From Thalassospira lucentensis (GTDB lineage Bacteria > Pseudomonadota > Alphaproteobacteria > Rhodospirillales > Thalassospiraceae): a stretch of DNA of 64,000 nt. Numbering within the stretch: position 1 is the stretch's first letter; each line of letters starts with the position of its first letter. The stretch lies in the NCBI RefSeq assembly GCF_011806425.1, contig NZ_JAATOV010000002.1, forward strand, positions 124,001 through 188,000. The letters are read 5' to 3'. Under the pieces are notes generated by a model, which saw only the letters and a program-made list of their open reading frames with translations, searched no databases and was not told where the DNA came from. This document shows positions 44,467 through 54,182 of the stretch, piece after piece. Both the position numbers and the translations under genes were made by a program.

Positions 44467-44894
44467 GGTGATAAATCCCCGATCATTTCCATCATGACGT
44501 CTTCATCGTGAAAGGTTTCCGGCGGGCGTACCTCGACAATATCGCGGGCCACCAAGACCGGCTCAAGCGCGTCCATGGTCGCACACCAAAGGTCATATTT
44601 CGGCTTTTCGCGGGCATCGCGCGGATCGGGTGCACGTTCAATTAATCCATAATATTCAAGGACCTGCAAATGCCGGTTGGTTAAAACCCCGTCGCGCGCC
44701 AGGCGCATCACCGCGTTATAAACATCATCGGGATCACACGGACGAACCACCTCGCCCGCATCGGCAACCACACGCGCCCCTTCGATCCGTGCGGTTTGAC
44801 AGCGCACAAACCAAAACCACGCCTGTTCGGCACTGGCGAACCGTGTAATGGGCCGCTCAGAAAGCGGTTTTGGAAAAAGTCGTTGTTCGGTCAC
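44454..44894 (-). CDS. Unknown phage-block protein, first gene of the leftward cluster
   Basis: 146 aa from GTG 44894, which has AGGAGGGCGAC just before it (ATG 44921 is an alternative without a good site). Sequence features: ERPITRFASAEQAWFWFVRC, ..PCDPDDVYNAVMRLARDG, HLQVLEYYGLIERAPDP. The HTH-like end suggests DNA binding, but it was not recognised as a small terminase. Confidence 0.6.
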   Translation of the reverse strand: MTEQRLFPKPLSERPITRFASAEQAWFWFVRCQTARIEGARVVADAGEVVRPCDPDDVYNAVMRLARDGVLTNRHLQVLEYYGLIERAPDPRDAREKPKYDLWCATMDALEPVLVARDIVEVRPPETFHDEDVMMEMIGDLSPCGT

Positions 44895-45496
44895 GTCGCC
44901 CTCCTGCTTGTTGAACTCCATCTCAACACCGGCACGCCCAAAACGTACGCCAACCGCCAAAAACAGGATGTGATCGACCGTTGACGCATGGCATATCCAT
45001 GCGCCTGAAATGCGTGGTGATCAGTGATTTCCCCTTATCGCGAAGCCATCAAAAGCCGGGCGCTACATACTGTGACGGCTGCTGTGCAAGCCGTTCTATG
45101 CCCCAACTCGATAAAATCGCTGCGACCTCCGGATGCAATTCCGGTGTTGATGCACAAGCTATAATCCCCTTTTGTTCTTTATGTAAAGGATTAATTTCCT
45201 ATTTTTCAAAAACAGCCTGAAAGGATGCGATTCCCGCTTTCCGACAAAGCGGCGCATTTCGGCCATCTTCCGGTACACAACCAATGGTAGCGCGCCGTTG
45301 CGCAAAGAATCTGCTGGTAGTGGATCATATTCCCAAGCTGTAACAGTTCACTCTTTCCGTGTCGCACGTGCTCAAGAAGAAGAACCTTTTTAAAATCAAT
45401 AATTAAGAAAAGACATGCCCCCCGAACGGTTCCTATAGACAAGCACTGTCAACCCCTCTACACCCAACGTTGAAAAAGTGGATTTTAGGGGAAACC
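44895..45496. other. Intergenic region, right edge of phage block
   Basis: 602 bp. Two overlapping open frames (plus, 44981-45220; minus, 45206-45442) show no domain and no good start, and are not called. The region holds TATAAT (45168-45174 region) and the AGGA-N6-TCCT element at 45187. It must contain the leftward promoter for the phage block and the rightward promoter for the autotransporter. Confidence 0.6.
45187..45200. promoter_or_regulatory. AGGA-TTAATT-TCCT element (copy 1)
   Basis: Imperfect palindrome that resembles the elements at 47538 and 48094. Lies about midway between the phage block's first start (44894) and the autotransporter start (45497). Confidence 0.45.
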
Positions 45497-47335
45497 ATGA
45501 GTATTTTTACCTATGAAAAGCGCAACCGTATTGTTGCTGCTTCTGCTGTCATAGCAGGGCTATCGGGCGCGTCTTTTCTGACGACAAGTGCTCATGGGGC
45601 AGCGAACATTTGCGCGACAGTTAATGGCAACACCTATTCCCAACTGTCGCTCACGGGACAGGGAAATACGGGGGACAGCTATTCGTTTACCGCTCAGAAC
45701 TCATCAGGAAGTTCGGTAAATATCGGCATTGCATATGATAACAGCGACGGAACGCCATTCATTACCTCTGGCGGGGTAAATGGCGAAGCGCTCGCAAATG
45801 GTGCCTTCAAAGTCTTTACCTATACGGCAACCACGACCGATTCGAACGCAAAACTTATTTTAAATGACCCGTCAGGTTCTGCAAATATGACCTTCGCAGT
45901 CACCTGTACCGCGCTGAGCACAGACTCAAACACCTCAGACGAAACCACCAGTAAAACCGCGATTTCCTCGGTCTCACGCTCGCAAACAACTGTGATCCAG
46001 CAGAATATCGGCGCGCGCGTTTCCGCTGTCACCGGGGCCGCCGGATCGGGTGCAGCTGGTGGCGCTGGCGGCGCTGGTACTGCAGGTGATGGCGCAGATA
46101 GCCCGACGGACGACGATACAACAAACCTCATAGGCAACCTGACCGCGCCCTTTTCCGATAACAACGGCACTCGCAACAGCAACAGCATCACCGATGGCGG
46201 TGATGCACTGCGCCGGATGGCCATGATGGGCAGTTTTGACAGCTCGACCGGTGCGGGCTTAACGGCACTTGGCCTTGGCCCGACGGATCAGGGTATGAAC
46301 GGCGGCACAAACGCGATGGACGGACGGTCGGCGTTAAACACCCCGTCCCCCTTCACCGTTTGGGGCCATGGGTCCTTTACCTCGCTTGATAATGATTATG
46401 TTTCCGGCACAACTGACAACCGGTATGACGGCGATGTCTGGGGATATAATATCGGGCTCGATTACAGTTTTGCCCCGGCGCTCACGGCGGGTGTGTCACT
46501 GGGCTATAATGACACCAACCTGACGACCAGCTTCAATTCCGGCACCTACGAAGAAAAAGGCTGGGTCGTTTCGCCCTATGCGATTTACCGCCCGATCTAT
46601 AATCTTACTGTCGTCGCCGAAGCAGGATTTGGCCAGGGTAATATCGACACCGCGCGGGACAACCGTGCAGTGCAAGGCAAGACGGAGTCCCAATTGTGGT
46701 ACGCCGCCCTTAGGGGATCTTACCGCGTTACCCCGCTGACCGAGTTGCCATACTTTGCCGTCACACCGTCGGTTGGCGTGATCGCCGCCCACAAGACAGT
46801 CGACAGCTATACCGAAAGCAACGGCACAGCCGTCGGAACCATCCGGTCCAATACCCGCCAGATCACCCCGTCGCTGGAGGCATCCTATGACCTTCACCCC
46901 ACAAACAGCCTTGCGATAACGCCATTTGCCGACGCCGAAATCGTTTATGATTTCACCGATGAAATCAACGATGATGCAATGGCCGTTAACATCGGCGGCG
47001 GCGTGCGGCTTTCTGATCGGAACACCGGCCTGAATGCAGCGCTTGAGGCAAGCTACCTTGCGGGACGAACCGATTACACCGAATACACCATCGGCGGCAC
47101 AGTGACCTATGGCTTTGCGCTCCATGACGATAAAGGACGCAATCTAGGCATCGTCAAACCGTTCTTTGCCAGCAACCTGAATGAATTTGGCAATCAGCGC
47201 ATGCGAACCGGTCTTGGCTTTGACAGCGGTCAACTGACCAGTGAACTGGCGCTTAGCCACATGATGTCGATTGCCAATGACGATGATGACGCCGACACAT
47301 CATCGCTCGAAATCCGCGTTTCGATGCCATTCTAA
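45497..47335 (+). CDS. Autotransporter-type outer-membrane beta-barrel protein
   Basis: 612 aa from ATG 45497 (AGGGGAAACC upstream). Signal peptide about 1-38. Residues 40-145 look like a small beta-sandwich passenger (ICATVNGNTYSQLSLTGQGN); 180-205 is a Gly/Ala-rich linker (GAAGSGAAGGAGGAGTAGDG). From about 300 to the end is a beta-barrel with alternating aromatic strands, ending in the classical SLEIRVSMPF. It is shorter than most autotransporters and lacks a long beta-helix, so the barrel may be the main unit. Own terminator. Confidence 0.85.
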   Translation: MSIFTYEKRNRIVAASAVIAGLSGASFLTTSAHGAANICATVNGNTYSQLSLTGQGNTGDSYSFTAQNSSGSSVNIGIAYDNSDGTPFITSGGVNGEALANGAFKVFTYTATTTDSNAKLILNDPSGSANMTFAVTCTALSTDSNTSDETTSKTAISSVSRSQTTVIQQNIGARVSAVTGAAGSGAAGGAGGAGTAGDGADSPTDDDTTNLIGNLTAPFSDNNGTRNSNSITDGGDALRRMAMMGSFDSSTGAGLTALGLGPTDQGMNGGTNAMDGRSALNTPSPFTVWGHGSFTSLDNDYVSGTTDNRYDGDVWGYNIGLDYSFAPALTAGVSLGYNDTNLTTSFNSGTYEEKGWVVSPYAIYRPIYNLTVVAEAGFGQGNIDTARDNRAVQGKTESQLWYAALRGSYRVTPLTELPYFAVTPSVGVIAAHKTVDSYTESNGTAVGTIRSNTRQITPSLEASYDLHPTNSLAITPFADAEIVYDFTDEINDDAMAVNIGGGVRLSDRNTGLNAALEASYLAGRTDYTEYTIGGTVTYGFALHDDKGRNLGIVKPFFASNLNEFGNQRMRTGLGFDSGQLTSELALSHMMSIANDDDDADTSSLEIRVSMPF

Positions 47336-47363
47336 ACCGTTACCAATCTCAAAGATGATCTTG

Positions 47364-47399
47364 AAACCTGCCCTGACATTCAGGGCAGGTTTTTCTTTG
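47364..47399 (+). terminator. Rho-independent terminator after autotransporter gene
   Basis: Perfect 12-bp stem AAACCTGCCCTG / CAGGGCAGGTTT, 5-nt loop, then TTTTTCTTT. Confidence 0.95.
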
Positions 47400-47537
47400 C
47401 CAACACTCCCATGATCAGCTTTCCGCTGCCCGCATTGTTATTCCTGCAATGGCGCATTGCCGTGCGTCAGATCGAACATCCGGTCTCGTTTGATTTCAAA
47501 CGCACTTAGGACGTTGGGGTACATCAAGCATACAACT

Positions 47538-47551
47538 AGGATTAATTTCCC
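47538..47551. promoter_or_regulatory. AGGA-TTAATT-TCCC element (copy 2)
   Basis: Shares 13 of 14 bases with copy 1, at 126 bp before the lipoprotein start. Confidence 0.45.
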
Positions 47552-47676
47552 TCTTTTATAAGAACATCCCATAACCATACTCTGTGCGCGCATCACCCGT
47601 AATTCTCTCTATGAGGTCGATTTTACAGCAAGAGTATGAGATGATTTTGTGTCGTTATCGAAGGGGGGAAATCGAT

Positions 47677-47991
47677 ATGAGAGCACTCGTGTTTTTAGGG
47701 CTATTCGTCTTGGCAAGTTGCACCAGCCAAATGATGAACAGCTATATCGGTAAATCAATAAAAGAACCCATGCTCGATTACGGTCCCCCCATCAACGTAA
47801 TCGAGCTTGATGACGGAAGACGCGCCTATCAATGGCAGGTCATAACGAGTGGAATGACGGCGGTTTCCGGGCCAACAACGACCACCTACATCCCGTATTC
47901 AGATTCCTGCATTCACACACTGACCGCTAAAAAAACTGGGGGCGACTATATTGTCGATGGATACCGCAAAACCAGTTTCTTCTGCGAATAG
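47677..47991 (+). CDS. Small predicted lipoprotein
   Basis: 104 aa from ATG 47677, which follows AAGGGGGGA. Signal with lipobox LASC (Cys about residue 15). The mature part (EPMLDYGPPINVIELDDGRRAY...) resembles SmpA/OmlA-type lipoproteins that carry the phrase G-P-P and an acidic turn, but it is short. Function unknown. Confidence 0.75.
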   Translation: MRALVFLGLFVLASCTSQMMNSYIGKSIKEPMLDYGPPINVIELDDGRRAYQWQVITSGMTAVSGPTTTTYIPYSDSCIHTLTAKKTGGDYIVDGYRKTSFFCE

Positions 47992-48093
47992 TCTACTTTT
48001 TACAATAGCACCTCTTCCATTTGCGGATTCCTTTCTCAGATTAAGAGATGTGCGCTAGGTCGCGCAAAGCTCCACCCACTGCCTCCAGAGGTG

Positions 48094-48107
48094 AGGAATT
48101 AATTCCT
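48094..48107. promoter_or_regulatory. Perfect palindrome AGGAATTAATTCCT (copy 3)
   Basis: 14-bp perfect palindrome 34 bp before the start of the S24 repressor gene. Same AGGA-N6-TCCT frame as copies 1 and 2; likely the operator of that repressor. Confidence 0.6.
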
Positions 48108-48141
48108 TCCGCTTTCTCTTTTCTTCCTGTTAGAATATCGC

Positions 48142-48762
48142 ATGATCCGACATCAACAAATTTGGGCCGCCCTTGATCAGATTGCTGCCGACCACGGTTT
48201 AACACCGTCGGGATTGGCGCGTTTGGCACAGTTGGACCCAACGACCTTTAACCGATCCAAACGCACCACAAGTCAGGGCAAAACCCGCTGGCCATCGACC
48301 GAAAGCATTTCAAAAGTACTTTCGGTAACCGATGTCAGTTTTCGCGAGTTTTCCGAACTTGTTGACGGCAATGGTGCCGGGCGCATTCCGGTGATTGGCT
48401 TTGCCCAGGCGGGCAACCGTGGCTATTTCGATGATGCGGGCTATCCGGTTGGCGGCGCGTGGGAAGACATTACATTCCCCGCCATGCATGACCCAACCGC
48501 TTATGGGCTGCGCATTGCAGGCGATTCCATGGCACCGGTCTTTCGCGATGGGGATTTGATCATTGTTAGCCCCGCGTCAAACATCCGCCCCCATGACCGG
48601 GTTGTGGTTAAAACCATCGAGGGCGAAGTCATGGCCAAGGAACTGGTCCGCCGCGGCGCACTTGGTGTTGAGCTTAAATCGCTGAACCCAGCCTATGAAG
48701 ACCGCTTTATCACCGCCCAGGAACTTGATTGGGTGGCGCGTATTTTATGGTGCAGCCAGTAA
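48142..48762 (+). CDS. S24-family phage-type repressor (LexA/CI-like)
   Basis: 206 aa. N-terminal HTH (LTPSGLARLAQLDPTTFNRS) and C-terminal S24 peptidase-like domain with the nucleophile Ser in LRIAGDSMAPVF and the Lys in VVVKTIEGEVMAKEL. It can self-cleave when RecA is activated, by family. Nearest repressor to the phage block and lying 3 kb from it; whether it controls the block is inference, supported only by the shared palindrome. Confidence 0.87.
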   Translation: MIRHQQIWAALDQIAADHGLTPSGLARLAQLDPTTFNRSKRTTSQGKTRWPSTESISKVLSVTDVSFREFSELVDGNGAGRIPVIGFAQAGNRGYFDDAGYPVGGAWEDITFPAMHDPTAYGLRIAGDSMAPVFRDGDLIIVSPASNIRPHDRVVVKTIEGEVMAKELVRRGALGVELKSLNPAYEDRFITAQELDWVARILWCSQ

Positions 48763-48886
48763 GCAAAGAACAAAGCTAGATTTGCACGCAAAAATAATGT
48801 TGCATGTAAGCGGCATCCGTTATTCAAATCGTTAATCCTCAACCCTACATTAAGCTCAGCAACCTTAATCCCGGGAAGGACGTTAC

Positions 48887-51800
48887 TTGCATTTGCAGCG
48901 CCACCAGATCTTACGCTTTTTGGCGATTGCGGCCGCGTATTTCCTGACCGGAAAGGCGGGGATTCTGCTGCCGTATCATGAAACGGCGCAATGGTTGATC
49001 TGGTTGCCGACCGGCATTGCAATGGCCGGCCTGATCATGTGGGGCTGGCGCTATTTCCCGGCGGTATTTTGCGGCGCGTTGACCCTTACTATGACAGGCA
49101 CGCTCCCGATCTTTACCGGGGTCTTGTTTGCCATAAGCACGACATTTTCCACCGCCCTGCCTGCTTTCATTATCAATCGGTATTGTTCGGCCAATCCGTT
49201 TTCATCGATGCGATGCCTGACCGGCTTCCTTGTTGTCGCGGCAACCGGCGCACCACTGCTATCGGCATCTTTGGGCTGCTTGATTAGTTTGGCTACGGGT
49301 TTTGCGGATATTGATCGCCTGCCCGCCCTTTGGGAAGGTTGGATGCTTTCAAGCATGGCGGGCACATTGATTGGAACGCCGCTCATTTTGCGGCTGTTTG
49401 ATCATGCGTGGAAGGACCACAAACCAAGCTACTATTTTGAACTGGCCTTCATTTCCCTTGCCGCGATTATACTAAGCTCCGTCGTCTTGATGACACCGCC
49501 GCTTTCGCGGTCTGAATTCATCTTTATCTTTGTGTCATTGCCGTTCCTGATCTGGGCGGCCGTTCGCTTTGGTTTGCTGGGCGCGACCTTGATCAATGCC
49601 TTGATCATGTTTGACATCATCGTCTTTACGTCGCATGGCACCGGCGGTTTCGTTTCGCAGAATTTCGGTGCCGGCACGCGCCAGATTTACAGCTACATCA
49701 TCTCCGTCACGCTGATCACCATCGTCTTGGCCGCAAGCCTTGAAAAGATGTCCTACATCACGCAGCGCGCGCATGATGGCAAAGTATCCCAAGACATTCA
49801 CCGCCTGCGCGGCAATCTGGCGCTGTTTGTTGCTATTTTCGGCGTTTTGCTTTCGGCCGTTGCCGGTTGGTACACCTATGACCAACTAGATGAGGCCGAC
49901 CGCGCACAAACCGAACAATATCGCCGCGCGTTCGAAGCATCCCTTCGCGAAGAACTGGGCCGTGGCACAGACTCCCTCGTCGCGGTGCGGACCCTGTTTG
50001 ATGTGCATGGCAATGTGTCGTTCAACACTTTTGATGCCATGATCGCTCCTTGGGTCAATCGTCGGCCGGGTGTCGCGGCCCTTGAATGGGCACCCTATGT
50101 TGATCACCGTTCGCGTGAGTTGGTCGAGGAAAATGCGCATCTGCGCGGCGTCGAAGATTTCGAAATCCGCAGCCTTGAAAACGGGAAACTCGTTCGCGCC
50201 CCGCAAAGCGATGCCTATTACCCGATTTTCTATGTCTTCCCGCGATCCGGGAATGAACGCAGTACCGGCTTTGACCTTGCCAGTGATCCTGCCCGCAAAA
50301 AGGCGCTTGAAAGGGCCCTTCGCACCGGCAACGTGACATTGACCGAACCGCTTAATCTGACCCCATCAAAGTCGACGGTTGTGACATCGCTGGCATTGTT
50401 GGGCGTGAAAAACCGGCGCGATCCGGATGGGCCACCGCTTGGCATCGCAATTGGCATCTTGCGCCTGACCGACATGATCGCCCGTGCGGCGCGTGTTGCT
50501 CGCCTGCCGTCAAACTATGAACTTCATCTGGCGGACTTTGATGCCGATGGGGGACCGCGTCTGATTTATTCAAACTTCGGCGCTGATGATGCACTTGAAA
50601 AGCTCGCCAACGAACGCGCTATTCCCTTTAACCCCAATATTTCAACATTCAGCTTTGGCTATCGCAACTGGACGATTAATCTTCACGAATCAAAGACGAC
50701 CTTTACCGGCATTCTGTACTGGCAACCTTGGGCGATCTTTATTTTCGGCACCACGATATCGATTTTGCTGACGATGTATTTGCGGTCGCTGACCCGGACA
50801 GAACGGCAAATTGTCGAGCTGATTGAAATCCGCACAAGCGAACTTGAACACGCGCGCGCCGATGCCGAAAATGCCATGAACCAAGCGCAACAAGCCGACC
50901 GGGCCAAATCAGAATTCATCGCCCATATGAGCCACGAATTCAGATCGCCGATGACCTCAATCCTTGGCTATACCCAGTTGGCAACAGATACGCTCGATGC
51001 AGATCCCTCGCAGGACACATTGCGCGGCTACCTTGCCACCATCCGAAGTGCCGGTAAGCACGTCTTGTCGCTGATTGGCGATATTCTTGACCTGTCAAAG
51101 ATCGAAGCTGGCAAACTCATTCTCGAAGAAGTGCCGTTTGACCTGCACCAAGTCTGCGAAGAAGTCTCCTCGATGATGCTTGTGCCGGCCCGCGCACAGC
51201 AAAACAGCCTTCACCTTAACATCGCGCCAAACATGCCACGCTGGGTGGTGGGTGATCCGGTCCGCTTGAAACAGGTCATGACGAACTTTGTCTCCAATGC
51301 GGTGAAATTCACCAAATCGGGCAATGTCACGCTTGATGTCACGCCGGTTGCTGTGACCGATGACGATTTGTCGATCCATGTTGCCGTGCGCGATGACGGG
51401 ATTGGCATCCCCAACAACAAACTGAAATCTATTTTCGAGGCCTTTGCACAGGCCGACACCTCGACCACCCGGCGCTATGGCGGGACCGGGCTTGGTCTTG
51501 CGATCTGTCAGAAAATCATTCATGCCATGGGCGGGACGATCAAGGTCGAAAGCAAGGAAGGCGACGGCAGCACCTTCTCGTTTGATATTACCTTGCCCCG
51601 TGCCAGTGAAAATGCGCTCGATACCTCGCAAACCGCGGAAGACGCCCCCGTTGACGAAGGCCCGCGCACGCAAACCTGGAACCTTTTGCTGGTCGAAGAT
51701 ATCGAAATCAACCGCATCTTGGCCCAGAAGCTTCTTGAAATGCAGGGCCACACCATCACCACCGCTGCCGATGGTCAGGCCGCCCTTGATATCCTATCGA

Positions 51801-52087
51801 CCGAGGATTTCGACGGGGTTTTGATGGATGTGCATATGCCTGTTCTTGATGGTCTTGCCGCCACCCACGCCGTGCGTCAACTTGATGATCCGATCAAGGC
51901 GGATATTCCGGTTCTGGCGCTTACGGCCGATATTTCAAACGACAATCTGTCGGCCTTCCGCGAGGCCGGCTTTGATGCCCATTGCACCAAACCGCTCGAC
52001 ATCAAAGCCATCAACAGCGAACTATCGCGCCTTGAACACAGGATGCTGGATCAACGCCGTGCCAAACAGAAAAAGGCAGGCGAATAA
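48887..52087 (+). CDS. Hybrid sensor histidine kinase, MASE1-CHASE-HisKA-HATPase-REC
   Basis: 1066 aa. TTG 48887 is supported by GGAAGGA seven bases before it. About residues 1-300: MASE1 multi-helix membrane sensor. 310-560: periplasmic CHASE domain (REELGRGTDSLVAVRTLFDV). Coiled linker, then HisKA with H in FIAHMSHEFRSPMTSI near 680, HATPase with YGGTGLGLAICQ near 865, and a C-terminal REC whose phospho-acceptor is in GVLMDVHMP near 980 and Lys in CTKPLD near 1030. No Hpt or output partner in the window. Ligand unknown. Confidence 0.92.
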   Translation: MHLQRHQILRFLAIAAAYFLTGKAGILLPYHETAQWLIWLPTGIAMAGLIMWGWRYFPAVFCGALTLTMTGTLPIFTGVLFAISTTFSTALPAFIINRYCSANPFSSMRCLTGFLVVAATGAPLLSASLGCLISLATGFADIDRLPALWEGWMLSSMAGTLIGTPLILRLFDHAWKDHKPSYYFELAFISLAAIILSSVVLMTPPLSRSEFIFIFVSLPFLIWAAVRFGLLGATLINALIMFDIIVFTSHGTGGFVSQNFGAGTRQIYSYIISVTLITIVLAASLEKMSYITQRAHDGKVSQDIHRLRGNLALFVAIFGVLLSAVAGWYTYDQLDEADRAQTEQYRRAFEASLREELGRGTDSLVAVRTLFDVHGNVSFNTFDAMIAPWVNRRPGVAALEWAPYVDHRSRELVEENAHLRGVEDFEIRSLENGKLVRAPQSDAYYPIFYVFPRSGNERSTGFDLASDPARKKALERALRTGNVTLTEPLNLTPSKSTVVTSLALLGVKNRRDPDGPPLGIAIGILRLTDMIARAARVARLPSNYELHLADFDADGGPRLIYSNFGADDALEKLANERAIPFNPNISTFSFGYRNWTINLHESKTTFTGILYWQPWAIFIFGTTISILLTMYLRSLTRTERQIVELIEIRTSELEHARADAENAMNQAQQADRAKSEFIAHMSHEFRSPMTSILGYTQLATDTLDADPSQDTLRGYLATIRSAGKHVLSLIGDILDLSKIEAGKLILEEVPFDLHQVCEEVSSMMLVPARAQQNSLHLNIAPNMPRWVVGDPVRLKQVMTNFVSNAVKFTKSGNVTLDVTPVAVTDDDLSIHVAVRDDGIGIPNNKLKSIFEAFAQADTSTTRRYGGTGLGLAICQKIIHAMGGTIKVESKEGDGSTFSFDITLPRASENALDTSQTAEDAPVDEGPRTQTWNLLLVEDIEINRILAQKLLEMQGHTITTAADGQAALDILSTEDFDGVLMDVHMPVLDGLAATHAVRQLDDPIKADIPVLALTADISNDNLSAFREAGFDAHCTKPLDIKAINSELSRLEHRMLDQRRAKQKKAGE

Positions 52088-52134
52088 CATCGCCCGCCCC
52101 TATTTCGTCGGCCAAATCGATTGGTCTGTGGCGT

Positions 52135-52935
52135 TTAACGCATAATCCCGGTCATGTGCGATAGCTCATCTGCCACATGCGGCCCGGCGGCCAAAATCGG
52201 CCCGCCTTTTTCAAGCACATCGGGAATTTCCAAAAACGCATTGGTCCAACCACCTGCCTCACGCATCAGAATGATGCCCGCCATGCAATCCCATGCGTTG
52301 ATATCGGGCTCGTAATAGCCAATCAAACGCCCGGCGGCGGCATAGGACATCATCAACGCACATGAACCATTGCGGATAAACATGCCTTCACGGTCCAGCA
52401 AATCACCAATCAGCGGCACAATTGCGTCACTGCCGACCCGATGCGAAATACCAATCCCCAAAACACCGTCGCTGACTTTTGCGCAGCGCGATGCTTCGAT
52501 GGGTTCACCATTCACATAGGCCCCATCGCCCTTCATCGCGGTAAACAGCTCATCCCCGCACGGATGATAAATAAGGCCCAACACCACCTCATTGCCCACC
52601 ATCAGCGCAACCGAAATGCACCAGGTCGGCATGTGATTGACAAAGCATGCCGTGCCGTCAATCGGATCAATCACCCAAAGACAGTCATTGTCACCTTTTT
52701 CAATCCCCATTTCCTCGCCCAGGAATCCATCCTCGGGAAAGGAATCGGCGATGCGGTCACGAATGATCGCTTCAACGTTTTTATCGGCGATACTGACCAT
52801 ATCAAGCGCATTGGTCTTCATTTCGATCTTAAGATCACCTGCCGTGCCGTCATAATAGTCCACGGCGCGTTTGCCCGCCTCGCGAATGACGTCGCGTGCG
52901 TGTGAAAATCGTGCTTCAAGATCAGGCATACTCAT
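52135..52935 (-). CDS. Inositol monophosphatase-family phosphatase
   Basis: 266 aa from ATG 52935 (a second ATG at 52929). Metal-binding motifs GEEMG (E about 76), WVIDPIDGTACFVNHMPTW and WDCMAG. The family hydrolyses inositol-1-phosphate, histidinol-phosphate or 3'-phosphoadenosine phosphate; the subtype cannot be fixed here. Convergent with the kinase gene. Confidence 0.88.
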   Translation of the reverse strand: MSMPDLEARFSHARDVIREAGKRAVDYYDGTAGDLKIEMKTNALDMVSIADKNVEAIIRDRIADSFPEDGFLGEEMGIEKGDNDCLWVIDPIDGTACFVNHMPTWCISVALMVGNEVVLGLIYHPCGDELFTAMKGDGAYVNGEPIEASRCAKVSDGVLGIGISHRVGSDAIVPLIGDLLDREGMFIRNGSCALMMSYAAAGRLIGYYEPDINAWDCMAGIILMREAGGWTNAFLEIPDVLEKGGPILAAGPHVADELSHMTGIMR

Positions 52936-53218
52936 GCGTCCTATGGCTGTTATCAGTTTTCCGGGCTGATCTGGCCCGGTCATATTTTTGATCAAGCAGA
53001 CAGCTATACAAAATCATTTATCTACACGTATTGAAAGATTTGATGACATTATTTGTCACATATAGATTGAAGATAAACTGTGATCTTTTCTTTGACCCGC
53101 ATCGGGCAAAAACCTTATTGTCGTTGCCGAAGAACACATCGCCCCACAAATAATGCCAAGACCTTGGCGACAAATCGCTGCGTCCTTGGCCCTTTCAAAG
53201 TCAATCAGGAGCATCCCA

Positions 53219-54103
53219 ATGGCTCATGCCACCGCTGAACACACCGCCACCGCTGTCACAACCTGGACCTGGTTCAAAGGCGAATGGTTAGAAGGCAACC
53301 CAAACATCCTTGGTCCGCAAACCCATGGTGTCTGGATGGCGTCGACCGTGTTTGATGGTGCGCGCCGCATGAACGGCAAGATGCCCGATCTTTACCCGCA
53401 TTGCGCGCGCGTCATCCGCTCGGCCGAATTAATGGGCCTTAAACCCGCCATCACCGCGGATGAAATCGTTGCTTTGGTCAAAGAAGGTGTCAAAAAGTTC
53501 GACCCGTCCCTGGCACTTTACATCAAGCCTATTGTGTTTGGCGGCGAAGGTTTCCTCGCCCCGACCCCGGAAAGCGCGCAGTTTGTGTTGTGCATCTCGG
53601 TCACGGAAATGCCCGAAGCGGTCAAAACCGGCTTTACCGCACGCAAATCAAGCTTCCGCCGTCCATCCCCCGAAAGTGCCCCGACCGAGGCAAAGGCCGC
53701 CTGCCTTTACCCCAATGTCGGCCGTGCCGTGACCGAGGCCAATGACGATGGCTTTGACACCGGCGTGATGCTCGACCCGATTGGCAATGTTGCTGAATTT
53801 TCTTATGCCAACCTGTTCTTTGCCAAAGATAACGTTGTTTACACCCCGGCCATCAACGGTACGTTCCTGAACGGCCTGACCCGCCAGCGCGTCATCACGC
53901 TTTTGCGCGACGACGGGTTCGAGGTTGTTGAAAAAACCTGCAAATACAGCGACGTTGAAAACGCTGACGAAATCTTTGGTACCGGCAACTATTACAAGGT
54001 CGCCCCGTGCGTCAAACTGGATGACCGCACCCTTGCAGCTGGCCCAATCACGCGCCGCGCGCAAGAGCTTTACATGGCCTTCACAGACGCCAGCGAAGAC
54101 TAA
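53219..54103 (+). CDS. ilvE: Branched-chain amino acid aminotransferase
   Basis: 294 aa class IV PLP transaminase. Opening TWTWFKGEWLEGNPNILGP, PLP Lys in TEAKAACLYPN, cofactor segment VAEFSYANLFF, and GLTRQRVI. Makes Val, Leu and Ile from their keto acids. ATG 53219 has AGGAGC nine bases before; an upstream in-frame start at 53153 is rejected. Bidirectional terminator follows. Confidence 0.9.
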   Translation: MAHATAEHTATAVTTWTWFKGEWLEGNPNILGPQTHGVWMASTVFDGARRMNGKMPDLYPHCARVIRSAELMGLKPAITADEIVALVKEGVKKFDPSLALYIKPIVFGGEGFLAPTPESAQFVLCISVTEMPEAVKTGFTARKSSFRRPSPESAPTEAKAACLYPNVGRAVTEANDDGFDTGVMLDPIGNVAEFSYANLFFAKDNVVYTPAINGTFLNGLTRQRVITLLRDDGFEVVEKTCKYSDVENADEIFGTGNYYKVAPCVKLDDRTLAAGPITRRAQELYMAFTDASED

Positions 54104-54123
54104 AAAACACTTTCAGACAACAC

Positions 54124-54157
54124 AAAACGGGCCGGAATTTCCGGCCCGTTTTCTTTT
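54124..54157. terminator. Bidirectional terminator ilvE / DUF4136
   Basis: Stem AAAACGGGCCGG / CCGGCCCGTTTT (54124-54135 with 54141-54152), 5-nt loop, T-rich on both sides. Confidence 0.93.
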
Positions 54158-54182
54158 GCGTCTCAGAATAATTTGGCGGTTC

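Larger units (their letters stand above)
47336..47676. other. Intergenic region before lipoprotein gene
   Basis: 341 bp holding the autotransporter terminator and the AGGA-N6-TCCC element at 47538; no gene seen. Confidence 0.6.

Noticed and set aside
44454..44894. First gene of the phage block as the missing small terminase subunit
   Set aside because: It has a possible HTH-like region only; nothing specific for TerS was seen, and its place far from the large subunit gives no support.
44981..45220. Plus-strand 79-codon frame with many cysteines
   Set aside because: Codon use does not fit the host and no start signal was seen; kept only as part of the intergenic description.
45206..45442. 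Minus-strand open frame of 78 codons before the autotransporter
   Set aside because: No domain, no ribosome site, and unusual amino-acid use; it overlaps another spurious frame.
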